A DNA stretch of 15,348 nt from Prevotellaceae bacterium (GCA_031284065.1 JAITAP010000202.1:1-15348), one strand, 5' to 3'. Numbered from the stretch's first letter, positions 1 through 6,612 are shown. Program-made: numbers and translations. The notes: a model not told the origin generated them from the letters alone.

Positions 1-2049
1 ACTATTCCCTTCATAAGCCGCTACCGCAAGGAGGCGACCGGCAGTCTGGACGAAGTGCAGGTTGCCGCTATCTTCAACGAGGCGGCACGGCTACAGGAGG
101 TCGAAAAGCGCAAGGAAACAATTCTAAAGTCCATCGAAGAGCAGGGCGCGCTGACGGAGGAGCTCCGCGCTCGCATTGCAGAGTGCTACGTGCTTTCTAC
201 CCTCGAGGACATTTACCTGCCCTACCGCCCAAAGCGCAGAACTCGCGCCGCCGTTGCCCGCGAAAAAGGGTTGGAGCCGTTGTCCGAAGAGCTGTCGCGG
301 CAAACGTTTGTAGAAGTGGCAAAGCTGGCGCAAAAATACGCCGTCGGCAGCGTGGCAAACACCGACGAGGCGCTGGAGGGCGCTCGCGACATTATTGCCG
401 AGTGGGTGAACGAAAACGAACCCGCGCGTCGCCTTGTGCGGAGCCTGTTTGAGCGGGAGGCGAACATTTTCGCTACGGTTGTCAAGGGTAAGGAGGAAGA
501 TGGCGCAAAGTACCGCGACTACTTTAGCTTCAGCGAGCCGCTGCAAAAATGCCCGTCGCACAGAGCGCTGGCGCTGCGACGCGGAGAGGCGGAGGGTTTC
601 CTGCGCGTGAGCATTGCGCCGCCGCAGGCCAAAGCCATCGAAGCGCTGGAAAAATTGTTCATAAAAAACGACAGCGAATCGGCCATGCAGGTAAAGGCGG
701 CCATAGCCGACAGCTACAAACGCCTGCTGTCGCCGTCGATAGAGACGGAGGTTGCCGCCCTGAGCAAGGCAAAAGCCGATGAGGAAGCTATCCGCGTATT
801 TGCCGCAAACCTGCGGCAGCTGCTGCTCGCGCCGCCGCTGGGACAAAAAAGCGTGCTCGCCATCGACCCCGGATTTCGCACGGGCTGCAAGGTAGTGTGC
901 CTTGACGCGCGGGGCAACCTCCGGCACAACGATACCATTTACCCTCACGCAGCGTCGCAGGGCGAAAAAGCTGCGGCGTCAAAAAAAATGGCGACAATGG
1001 TGGAGGCGTACCGGATAGACGCTATCGCCATCGGTAACGGCACCGCCGGACGGGAAACGGAGGCTTTTGTAAAAAACTTGCAGCTCAACCGCAAGGTGCA
1101 GGTGTTTGTCGTGAGCGAGGACGGCGCTTCTATCTACTCTGCGTCGCCGGTAGCCCGCGAGGAATTTCCGGAGTACGATATAACGGTGCGCGGCTCCGTC
1201 TCCATAGGCCGCCGCCTGATGGACCCGCTTGCCGAGCTGGTGAAAATTGACCCCAAAAGCATTGGGGTTGGGCAGTACCAGCATGACGTAAACCAGCTGC
1301 AGCTCAAGCGCAGCCTCGACCAAACGGTGGAGAGCTGCGTGAACATGGTGGGCGTGAACCTCAACACGGCAAGCAAGCACCTGCTCTCCTACGTATCGGG
1401 CATGGGGCCGCAGCTTGCGCAGCACGTGGTGGCGTGGCGCAAGGAAAACGGGGCGTTTACCTCGCGTAGCCAGCTTCGCGAAGTGCCGCGCCTGGGGGCA
1501 AAGGCGTTTGAGCAGTGCGCCGGCTTCTTGCGCATCAGCAACGCCAAAAATCCGCTTGACAATAGCGCGGTGCACCCCGAAAACTACCACGTGGTAGAGC
1601 AAATGGCAAAGGACTTGGGATGCTCCGTTGGCGACTTGCTTCGGCGCGAAGATTTGAGAAGTCAGCTTGTGCTGCAAAAGTATATATCCGACAAGGTAGG
1701 GCTTCCTACGCTTGTGGATATTATGAAGGAGCTTGCCAAGCCGGGGCTTGACCCGCGCGAGCAAGCCAAAGTTTTTGAGTTTGCGCAGCATGTGCACAGC
1801 ATGGAAGATTTGCAGCCGGGCATGATTTTACCCGGAATTGTAACGAATATAACCAACTTTGGGGCCTTTGTTGACGTTGGGATAAAGCAGGACGGGCTGG
1901 TACACGTGTCGCAGCTGTCGGACGATTTTGTGAGCAACCCCGCAGATGTTGTCAAGCTGCACCAGCACGTGCAAGTGCGCGTCGTTGAGGTGGACGCGGC
2001 ACGCAAGCGAATACAGCTTTCGATGAAGAATTTAGGAATTACGAATTGA
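1..2049 (+). CDS. tex: Tex family transcription accessory protein, S1 RNA-binding (5' end cut off)
   Basis: The reading frame is open from base 1 and begins inside the conserved TIPFISRYRKE block. In E. coli Tex this block lies about 32 residues from the N-terminus, so only about 30 residues are missing; the GTG at 55 is not the real start. Visible domains: an N-terminal helical Tex region with YLPYRPKRRTRA (about 212-246); a YqgF/RNase H-like domain starting at AIDPGFRTG (from about 859); helix-hairpin-helix repeats with LSYVSGMGPQLA and LREVPRLGAKAF (about 1345-1545); and a C-terminal S1 domain with GIVTNITNFGAFVDVG and GLVHVSQLS (about 1801-2031). Family knowledge: Tex binds RNA, associates with transcription complexes and is cytoplasmic; its YqgF domain is usually regarded as non-catalytic. 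It ends 48 bases before gcvH on the same strand, so co-transcription is possible. The family assignment is very secure. Confidence 0.97.
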   Translation, partial: TIPFISRYRKEATGSLDEVQVAAIFNEAARLQEVEKRKETILKSIEEQGALTEELRARIAECYVLSTLEDIYLPYRPKRRTRAAVAREKGLEPLSEELSRQTFVEVAKLAQKYAVGSVANTDEALEGARDIIAEWVNENEPARRLVRSLFEREANIFATVVKGKEEDGAKYRDYFSFSEPLQKCPSHRALALRRGEAEGFLRVSIAPPQAKAIEALEKLFIKNDSESAMQVKAAIADSYKRLLSPSIETEVAALSKAKADEEAIRVFAANLRQLLLAPPLGQKSVLAIDPGFRTGCKVVCLDARGNLRHNDTIYPHAASQGEKAAASKKMATMVEAYRIDAIAIGNGTAGRETEAFVKNLQLNRKVQVFVVSEDGASIYSASPVAREEFPEYDITVRGSVSIGRRLMDPLAELVKIDPKSIGVGQYQHDVNQLQLKRSLDQTVESCVNMVGVNLNTASKHLLSYVSGMGPQLAQHVVAWRKENGAFTSRSQLREVPRLGAKAFEQCAGFLRISNAKNPLDNSAVHPENYHVVEQMAKDLGCSVGDLLRREDLRSQLVLQKYISDKVGLPTLVDIMKELAKPGLDPREQAKVFEFAQHVHSMEDLQPGMILPGIVTNITNFGAFVDVGIKQDGLVHVSQLSDDFVSNPADVVKLHQHVQVRVVEVDAARKRIQLSMKNLGITN

Positions 2050-2097
2050 ATCAGGAATAATTATTTACCATTACACCATTAAATTATTAGCATTACT

Positions 2098-2481
2098 ATG
2101 AGCAACCCTGAAAACTTAAAGTACAGCAGCGACCACGAATGGATTCGCGCTGAAGCCGACGGCACGGCATACGTTGGCATTACCGACTACGCGCAAAGCC
2201 AGCTTGGCGACATTGTGTTTGTTGACGTGAGTACAGTTGGCGAAACACTTGGACAAGGCGAGATATTTGGCGCTGTGGAGGCGGTAAAAACCGTTTCGGA
2301 TTTGTTGATGCCCGTTAGCGGCCAAATTTTGGAGCTGAACGATGCGTTGAGCGACGCTCCCGAGCTGATAAACCAAGACCCCTACGGCAAGGGATGGCTG
2401 GTTAAGATAAAAGTGAGCAACGCCGCAGAGCTCCACGGGCTGCTGGACGCAAAGGCTTACGCCGCCGGAATCGGGAGCTAA
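2098..2481 (+). CDS. gcvH: Glycine cleavage system H protein
   Basis: This 127-aa protein is the lipoyl carrier that shuttles the methylamine group between the P, T and L proteins of glycine cleavage in the cytoplasm. It has the full H-protein architecture: YSSDHEWI near the N-terminus, VGITDYAQSQLGDIVFVDV, the lipoylation loop GAVEAVKTVSD with the modified lysine at residue 64, then PVSGQILELN and the INQDPYGKGWLVKI segment. Its length is the family norm. The ATG is chosen because SSDHEW sits at the usual distance from it; the bases before it are A/T-rich with no Shine-Dalgarno, as usual in Bacteroidota. gcvT and gcvP are not in the window, so the gene stands apart from its pathway. No promoter box of the TAnnTTTG type is visible in the 48-base gap, so it may be read through from tex. 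Confidence 0.97.
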   Translation: MSNPENLKYSSDHEWIRAEADGTAYVGITDYAQSQLGDIVFVDVSTVGETLGQGEIFGAVEAVKTVSDLLMPVSGQILELNDALSDAPELINQDPYGKGWLVKIKVSNAAELHGLLDAKAYAAGIGS

Positions 2482-2502
2482 ACCCGCGAAAAATGAAGCA
2501 TT

Positions 2503-2577
2503 TTGGCTGCGCCGAACTCCGCTTCGCTCCAATTGGCTGCGCCGAGCTCCGCTTCGCTCCGGTTCCCCGTAGGGGAA
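2503..2577 (+). repeat. Tandem 28-bp repeat followed by a small GC hairpin
   Basis: Two 28-base units (2503-2530 and 2533-2560) differ by a single A/G change and have a 30-base period; each contains gctgcgccga and ctccgcttcgctcc. Immediately after comes ttcccc-gta-ggggaa (2563-2577), a 6-bp stem with a 3-base loop. The hairpin is not followed by a T-run, so it is only a weak candidate for the gcvH terminator. The function is unknown. Confidence 0.6.
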
Positions 2578-2604
2578 TTAATTGAAAATATTTATTAGGC
2601 TTTA

Positions 2605-2631
2605 TATAATGTGCTCTCGTTGCAACAAAGT
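2605..2631 (+). repeat. 27-bp direct repeat, copy A
   Basis: This 27-base stretch (core gctctcgttgcaacaaag) is repeated exactly at 7058-7084 in the same orientation, 4.45 kb away. A shorter variant of its end, with one change, lies at 2888-2905. All three copies sit inside the palindrome-rich intergenic stretches. Neither the function nor the origin is known from the sequence. Confidence 0.75.
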
Positions 2632-2650
2632 CTATAAAACCTACGACAGC

Positions 2651-2811
2651 AAGTCCCGCAGGACGACGCTTGATTAACCGCAGGCTTTAGCCTGCGGTCA
2701 GCGATAGCGCTCTCCTCTTAAGTCCCGCAGGGACGACACTTGATTAACCGTAGGCTTTAGCCTACGGTCTGCGATAGCGCTCTCCTCTCAAGTCCCGCAG
2801 GGACGACACTT
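2651..2811 (+). repeat. 70-bp tandem palindromic repeat, 2.3 copies
   Basis: Copy 1 is 2651-2719, copy 2 is 2720-2789 and a partial third starts at 2790. Each unit starts with a small palindrome (gtccc-gca-gggac; copy 1 has lost one G). A linker ttgattaa follows, then a 9-bp stem with a TT loop: ccgcaggct/agcctgcgg in copy 1 and ccgtaggct/agcctacgg in copy 2. The unit ends with gcgatagcgctctcctct. The stem differs between copies at two positions that change together, so pairing is kept. There are no spacers and no cas genes, so this is not CRISPR. It resembles a REP- or MITE-like intergenic family; inverted copies occur at 6613-6705. Confidence 0.85.
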
Positions 2812-2845
2812 TGGAGGCGACAACAAGTGTTGTCCTGCGGGACTT
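2790..2845. repeat. Long hairpin made from two opposed copies of the repeat arm
   Basis: The arm at 2790-2811 faces an inverted copy at 2825-2845, separated by 13 bases. The arms pair over about 21 bases with one bulged G and one G-T wobble, starting aagtcccgca on the left and ending tgcgggactt on the right. It could form a strong RNA hairpin on either strand. There is no T-run directly after it, so it is not a standard intrinsic terminator. Confidence 0.7.
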
Positions 2846-2855
2846 ACACGGCGTT

Positions 2856-2905
2856 AGCCAATTCAAAATTCAATTTTTTTTCTCAAACTCTCATTGCAAC
2901 AAAGT
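2856..2905 (+). repeat. Repeat module shared with the 7-kb repeat field
   Basis: The 17 bases agccaattcaaaattca (2856-2872) recur exactly at 7021-7037. The following ctctcattgcaacaaagt (2888-2905) matches 7067-7084 with one change. In both places the module comes just after a copy of the tgcgggactt-type repeat arm (degenerate at 6989-7010). The blocks keep the same order, so this is one composite intergenic module present twice in direct orientation. Confidence 0.65.
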
Positions 2906-3252
2906 CCTTACGTTGCAAAAAAATCATCAAAATATATTTGTAAATGTCCTAATTTTCATGTATGTTTGTGCCTCTGTAATTGGTACAGCAAAAAATGAGA
3001 TTCACGTTTTTTATGCTGCGCCGTAAAATATGCTACAGGCGGCGCACTTTCTGGAATCTTGAGCGCTACGCTAAAGTATCCGGAATTTTGCTGCGTGAAC
3101 GCTCGCGGGGTAGCATGGCGCCGGGCAGAAACTTTTAGGATTGGTAATGTACGTCGCTTTGGCAGCCTTACTTTGCATGGAGCTGCCTCAGGAAGCCAAA
3201 AATTATTAGCTAAAAAATATGGCAACCTGCGCCGTTTTTACCATTGAGTTGC
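2906..3252. other. Gene-free stretch upstream of the PUR-family gene
   Basis: No convincing gene was found; the open frames here (for example 3059-3247 +) have no recognisable family features. One imperfect nested hairpin is visible at 3049-3085. Its outer stem pairs 3049-3055 with 3079-3085 (7 bp, one G-T), and its inner stems ctt/aag and agc/gct enclose the loop gctac. Nothing else was recognised. Confidence 0.4.
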
Positions 3253-3260
3253 TATCTTTG
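3253..3260 (+). promoter_or_regulatory. Probable -7 promoter box for the PUR-family gene
   Basis: TATCTTTG matches the Bacteroidota primary sigma factor -7 consensus TAnnTTTG exactly. The predicted transcript would start about 7 bases downstream and leave a leader of about 44 bases before the ATG at 3311. A clear TTG -33 element is not seen at 19-21 bases upstream; only a T-run near 3235-3239 is present. Confidence 0.6.
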
Positions 3261-3310
3261 CTCCTGCAAAACTAAATTTGAGGTCAAAAACTCTAAATGT
3301 TTACATAGCC

Positions 3311-3652
3311 ATGGATGATTTTGAAAAATACGACGACAGACCGGAGGAGCTATTCTCCAAGCCGGTAAAAGCAGGAAAGCGCACCTATTTTTTCGACGTG
3401 AAAGCCACGCGCGAGGGTGAGCAGTACCTTACCATTACCGAGAGCAAAAGAAAGATTGACAGGGATGGCAGGTTCAGCTACGAGAAGCATAAAATTTTCC
3501 TTTACAGGGAAGATTTTGAGAAATTTCTTGCGGGTATGCGCGAGGCGCTGGATTACATTGAGGTCAACGCTCCGGCCGTAGCGCCCGGAGGCAGCCACAA
3601 GGAAGGAGCGAGCTACTCCGACGTTGACTTTGACGAGCTGGGAAAAAAGTAG
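3311..3652 (+). CDS. PUR-family DNA/RNA-binding protein (DUF3276)
   Basis: This 113-aa protein carries the DUF3276/PUR hallmark blocks: AGKRTYFFDVK (residues 21-31), YLTITESKR (39-47) and YEKHKIFLYREDFEKF (57-72). Known members are small dimeric single-stranded nucleic-acid-binding proteins with a beta-beta-beta-beta-alpha PUR fold, studied in Borrelia and common in Bacteroidota. The C-terminal part (about 85-113) is Gly/Ser/Asp-rich and probably disordered. The ATG at 3311 is preferred over a TTG 33 bases upstream because it gives the usual family N-terminus and sits about 50 bases below a promoter-like box. There is no Shine-Dalgarno. It converges with the gene at 3728-4453. The cellular role in Bacteroidota is unclear; RNA or DNA binding is family-level inference. 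Confidence 0.93.
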   Translation: MDDFEKYDDRPEELFSKPVKAGKRTYFFDVKATREGEQYLTITESKRKIDRDGRFSYEKHKIFLYREDFEKFLAGMREALDYIEVNAPAVAPGGSHKEGASYSDVDFDELGKK

Positions 3653-3660
3653 CAGCGCGC

Positions 3661-3690
3661 GCTCAAACAGCTCTGCCAGCTTGAGCTATA
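3661..3690 (+). terminator. Weak terminator-like hairpin after the PUR-family gene
   Basis: gctcaa (3661-3666) pairs with ttgagc (3681-3686), a 6-bp stem with a 14-base loop, followed by tataatttt. It lies between two convergent genes 75 bases apart, where a terminator is expected. The stem is short and the T-run is interrupted, so this is only a candidate. Confidence 0.3.
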
Positions 3691-3727
3691 ATTTTGGGGT
3701 TTTACCGAAGCCCGAAAGGATTGGTTG

Positions 3728-4453
3728 TTATTCCTCTCCGCTAAAAATCCCATCCAGCTTTTCATCCGGCAGAAGCGAAATGTTCGTTATAACCTCTTGC
3801 TGGCTTATGAAAACGCCCAGCTCGTTGCTGGCATTTTTTGCCTTTCGCACTATCGTAACAGGCGAAAGGGTGATTGGCGTGAGCAGAAGCATTTTTGCGT
3901 ACTTCCCCGAAAATTCCAGCATCTCAACTACTGCGTCGTATTCCTTGCTTGTCAACATCAGCTCTTCATGCAGCAAGTGCTGTTCTGTTGTGCTCCATGG
4001 CTCTCCCGACAGGGTTGCCAGCGCTGCAAAGTAGCGTATTCTGTTATCTTTTCCGCCCATACCGCTTACCACCACCGCATGTCGCTCGCCCAGCAACGCC
4101 GACTCAATGCCGGTGCGGCACTGATAGATGCACATTGTTACAAAATCTTTCACGTCTTCGGGGCAACTCTCCTCATACTGCTCAAGCGTGCGCAAGACTT
4201 CTACCTCCTCAGAGCACGAGAGCCATGCCAGCTTGCGCTTGCGCTCTTTCAGAGGTACGCTGGTATCAAAAGCCTGCTCCCTGAAAGCGTTTGTGGGATT
4301 TTCGTTGCCATACTCCTGCGAAGCTTCGGAAAGAAAGGCAAAATATTCCATTTGCGTCTTTATATCAAGCTCCAAATCAACAACTTTTATCTTGTGCGGA
4401 TAGCGCTGAAAAAAATCCATCGGATTACTGTTATTTTCGTAAATGTGCTGCAT
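3728..4453 (-). CDS. Conserved hypothetical protein, 241 aa
   Basis: I do not recognise a named family. The protein is soluble: no signal peptide and no membrane helix. Its N-terminal block MDFFQRYPHKIKVVDLELD (residues 12-30) looks well ordered. A charged helical middle follows (KERKRKLAWLSCSEEVEVL and onward), then a distinct glycine motif SGMGGKDNRIRYF around residues 129-141. The C-terminal region mixes strands and helices, with LLLTPITLSPVTIVRKA and VITNISLLPDEKLDGIF. I have the impression of similar proteins in other Bacteroidales genomes but cannot verify it here. Codon and base composition match the neighbours, so it looks resident. The start ATG is preceded by an A-rich leader without SD, about 28 bases below a -7-like box. 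It converges with the PUR-family gene. Function: unknown. Confidence 0.8.
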   Translation of the reverse strand: MQHIYENNSNPMDFFQRYPHKIKVVDLELDIKTQMEYFAFLSEASQEYGNENPTNAFREQAFDTSVPLKERKRKLAWLSCSEEVEVLRTLEQYEESCPEDVKDFVTMCIYQCRTGIESALLGERHAVVVSGMGGKDNRIRYFAALATLSGEPWSTTEQHLLHEELMLTSKEYDAVVEMLEFSGKYAKMLLLTPITLSPVTIVRKAKNASNELGVFISQQEVITNISLLPDEKLDGIFSGEE

Positions 4454-4481
4454 GAGCCGTTTGTTTTATGTTTTCGACATG

Positions 4482-4489
4482 TAAAGATA
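4482..4489 (-). promoter_or_regulatory. Probable -7 box for the 241-aa hypothetical gene
   Basis: On the minus strand this reads TATCTTTA, one base from TAnnTTTG, and lies about 28 bases upstream of the start codon. No TTG -33 element stands at the expected distance. Confidence 0.4.
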
Positions 4490-4680
4490 TAAAAAAATCC
4501 CTACTGTCCGGTGAAGCTGGAAAAATCGTTTCCGCACGTCCTGAAAAAGGGTAGCGTTCATAGCCTCAGGTCAGCGGCCTGCGGCGTAAGCCTGCGGTGC
4601 GACATTGCCCAAAAAGCAATATTTTCACAACCGCAATTCTCCCGCCGCAACGCGCCAAAAACGGTTCGCGACATCCCTAA

Positions 4681-4710
4681 CGTATGGGCGGTTCGCGAAC
4701 CGCACATACG
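4681..4710. repeat. 30-bp palindrome with a perfect 16-bp core
   Basis: The core gcggttcgcgaaccgc (4688-4703) is perfectly self-complementary. The flanks cgtatg and catacg extend it to 15-base arms without a loop, with one G/A mismatch (4687 against 4704). Half of the core, cggttcgcga, also occurs at 4662-4671. Such a loopless palindrome fits a dimeric protein site better than an RNA hairpin, but no regulator gene is nearby. Confidence 0.65.
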
Positions 4711-4832
4711 CCGCCCGTACGCCGCCGCAGGTTTCCGCTACGCTTCTTGGCTCCGCCAATAATGATGTAACCGCCAATAGAGTTTGGGCAAAATCCGGAG
4801 TACTAAGTAAAACTTGCCTGATTTTTCTTTGA

Positions 4833-4910
4833 TGTGTTCGCGGTTTTCTGGGTTTGAGGCGAACATGAGCCGCCCCCGAGCGCCTTTTAAGGTGTTTCAG
4901 GGGCGGTTTT
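4833..4910 (+). terminator. Orphan terminator-like double hairpin on the + strand
   Basis: A first stem pairs tgttcgc (4835-4841) with gcgaaca (4859-4865). A second pairs agccgcccc (4868-4876) with ggggcggtt (4900-4908, one G-T), has an inner cgcctt/aaggtg stem, and ends in TTTT. The T-run is on the + strand only. The nearest upstream + strand gene ends at 3652, so no visible gene uses it; it may end an unannotated small RNA. Confidence 0.45.
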
Positions 4911-5010
4911 CTTCGCTATTTCGGGCGAAATGAGGAATGACGAAGCGAAGCAAGGGTGAGAGGCAGCGCGTAAAATTCCACGAATCTTCGCTTACCCTGC
5001 GATCAAATTT

Positions 5011-5865
5011 TCACACAAGCTCCGGCTCGGGCGCTTTTACGAACAGCTTCCCTAACCCCAGCTCCTTGCGGCTTAGCCCCACCGCCAGCCCAATAGCTTG
5101 CGTGATGTACATTACGGGGATGGTGGTTTTCATTTTGAGGTAGCGGTCTATGTGCGGCCGGCGCATGTCGAGGTTGGACTGGCACATGGGGCACGCCACG
5201 ATAATTGCCTCCGCGCCGCGATCCAAAGCGTCCTTTACGATTTTGCCCGATAGCCTTGCCACCACGTCGGTGCGCGAAACGGAGAAGCCCGCGCCGCAGC
5301 ACTCCGTTTTGTAGCCCCAGTCCAGCGCGGTTGCGCCGATTTGCGCCATCAGCTTATCCATAGACTGCGGGTCTTCCACGCGGTCAAATTGCAGCACGTC
5401 GTGCGGGCGCACCAGCAGGCAGCCGTAGTAGCAGGCAACCTTGCGCGCAAACGGTTTCACGATTTTTTCGGGAAGCTTGTCGGCAATGTGCTGCGCAATG
5501 AGCTGCATTACGTTTAGGATACGGAGCTTGCCGGACAGCGGCATTTGCAGCATTTCGGAGATGCTGTTTCGTAGCGTTTCGTTGCCGTTCAGCGTGTGCT
5601 GCGCTACGCTCAGGCGGTTGTAGCAGGCGGCGCAGGGCGCCAGAAGCTCGGTAAGCCCCTGTTTTTCGGCGAGCGCGAGTACACGCGCGGGCAACGCCAC
5701 CGCCAGCTCATGGTTGAGGTTGTGGGCTGCCGTTGCCCCGCAGCAATTCCAGTCGCTAACTTCGACGGGCGTTATGCCGAACGCCTTTACCAGCGCAAGC
5801 GTCGATTGGGCGTACTCCGACGAAGTACCGTTGAGCGAGCAGCCCGGATAGAATCCTATTTCCAT
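5011..5865 (-). CDS. hdrB: Heterodisulfide reductase subunit B-like CCG-domain protein
   Basis: This 284-aa protein has two cysteine-rich CCG domains, the full HdrB pattern: C9, C41-C42 and C78/C81 in the first; C145/C149, C189-C190 and C225/C228 in the second (NCCGA, APCAACY, CYYGC, ECCGAG, CPMCQ). In the methanogen enzyme these cysteines hold two noncubane [4Fe-4S] clusters that reduce the CoM-S-S-CoB disulfide. All ligand positions are present, so the protein should be active. Bacteroidota have no CoM or CoB, so the substrate must differ (another thiol/disulfide, or electron transfer in an Hdr-like complex). hdrC lies 83 bases upstream on the same strand, giving order hdrC-hdrB. hdrA, the flavin subunit, is absent from the window. 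There is no SD at the ATG. Cytoplasmic: no signal peptide. Confidence 0.92.
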   Translation of the reverse strand: MEIGFYPGCSLNGTSSEYAQSTLALVKAFGITPVEVSDWNCCGATAAHNLNHELAVALPARVLALAEKQGLTELLAPCAACYNRLSVAQHTLNGNETLRNSISEMLQMPLSGKLRILNVMQLIAQHIADKLPEKIVKPFARKVACYYGCLLVRPHDVLQFDRVEDPQSMDKLMAQIGATALDWGYKTECCGAGFSVSRTDVVARLSGKIVKDALDRGAEAIIVACPMCQSNLDMRRPHIDRYLKMKTTIPVMYITQAIGLAVGLSRKELGLGKLFVKAPEPELV

Positions 5866-5948
5866 ACGTGAGTAGCTTTAAAAACATTTACAGAATTTCC
5901 TGATTTTCAGAATCCGCAAGCAGGAGTAAACATGTAAATGCTGTAAAT

Positions 5949-6467
5949 TTAAAATTTTATCCTCTTCTTCACTATTTCCGGCAGCAGCGGCAGCTTGCCT
6001 TTCAGGAACATGCGCGGCGCAACGTTCAAATCCTGCAAAAGGTCAAACGTCCGTACCTTGTAGTCGGCAACCAGCCCTATCTCGTAAAGCCTTCCGGTGT
6101 ACCTGACGGAGTCGAGAAAGGCGCGATGGAAGGCGACAATTTTTTTTGATTTTTTGCTTACGGTTTTTTTCTCCAGCGCCTGCACCCGCAGGTAGTCCAT
6201 TAGCTGCGGAATGTCTATTTGCATGGGGCAGCGCGTCAGGCAATTTTGGCACGATACGCATAGCCAGATGGTTTGGGAATGCAGAATTTTGTTGTAGCTC
6301 TCTGCGCTGTTGGTTTGCAGCAGGCGCATCACCACGCTGGGCGGGTAGTCCATATTTTCGTTCAGCGCACACCCGGCGGAGCACTTGCCGCACTGGTAGC
6401 AGCGGTTGACGTTAACGCCGGTTTTTGACCTGACTTCCGCAATAAAACCTTTTTGTTCCGATGACAT
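5949..6467 (-). CDS. hdrC: Heterodisulfide reductase subunit C-like ferredoxin protein
   Basis: This 172-aa protein has two CxxCxxCxxxC ferredoxin motifs for cubane [4Fe-4S] clusters: C23/C26/C29/C33 (CYQCGKCSAGC) and C70/C73/C76/C80 (CVSCQNCLTRC). The rest is helical, with the PPSVVMRLLQ and QIDIPQLMDYLRVQALE segments typical of HdrC. It should pass electrons to HdrB, encoded 83 bases downstream. The first motif lacks the usual proline after its last cysteine (CALN); the second keeps it. The C-terminal tail is basic (LPEIVKKRIKF). No -7-type promoter is evident upstream, where the repeat field begins. The electron donor cannot be deduced; HdrA, a hydrogenase or a dehydrogenase elsewhere in the genome are possible. 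Confidence 0.92.
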   Translation of the reverse strand: MSSEQKGFIAEVRSKTGVNVNRCYQCGKCSAGCALNENMDYPPSVVMRLLQTNSAESYNKILHSQTIWLCVSCQNCLTRCPMQIDIPQLMDYLRVQALEKKTVSKKSKKIVAFHRAFLDSVRYTGRLYEIGLVADYKVRTFDLLQDLNVAPRMFLKGKLPLLPEIVKKRIKF

Positions 6468-6612
6468 AGGCGAATGGGTGATTATGGTTAAATATTATTG
6501 ACCGACTAAAGCTCGTTTAAAAATTATTATTTGCTCGGTGCAAGCAACTCCCACTATACAAGGCCATGAAAGGGCGTAGTCATTAGCGCAGGGCTAAAGC
6601 CTGCCGCTCCCA

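Larger units (their letters stand above)
4490..5010. other. Gene-free stretch between hdrB and the 241-aa gene
   Basis: No gene is supported here; the small open frames (4511-4762 +, 4605-4832 +) look like random translations. The stretch holds a 30-bp palindrome (4681-4710), a repeated cggttcgcga (4662-4671 and 4689-4698), two copies of ccgccaat (about 4755-4777), a terminator-like double hairpin (4833-4910), and an 8-bp inverted pair aagcgaag/cttcgctt (4943-4950 and 4986-4993) just after the end of hdrB. Confidence 0.5.

Noticed and set aside
55..57. GTG as the start of tex
   Set aside because: The frame is open upstream and encodes the conserved TIPFISRYRKE block, so the gene is cut by the window edge.
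124..1797. Long minus-strand open frames of 274 and 272 residues opposite tex
   Set aside because: They are antisense to an unmistakable Tex coding frame and have no recognisable domain; GC-rich codons leave such shadow frames open.
2651..2845. CRISPR-like array
   Set aside because: The units are contiguous 70-bp tandem copies without variable spacers, and no cas gene is present.
2811..3247. Small plus-strand frames of 71 and 62 residues in the first repeat field
   Set aside because: The first is partly made of repeat sequence; neither has recognisable motifs or start signals.
3278..3310. TTG start giving an 11-residue extension of the PUR-family protein
   Set aside because: The ATG at 3311 gives the normal family N-terminus; the extension has no likeness to it.
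3725..4492. 255-residue plus-strand frame opposite the 241-aa gene
   Set aside because: The minus-strand protein has the more protein-like sequence, a promoter-like box and a sensible start; the plus frame looks like a translated complement.
5011..6467. Methanogenesis-type heterodisulfide reductase
   Set aside because: The subunits are HdrB/HdrC-like, but everything else in the window is bacterial (Bacteroidota), so the CoM-S-S-CoB substrate is not supported.
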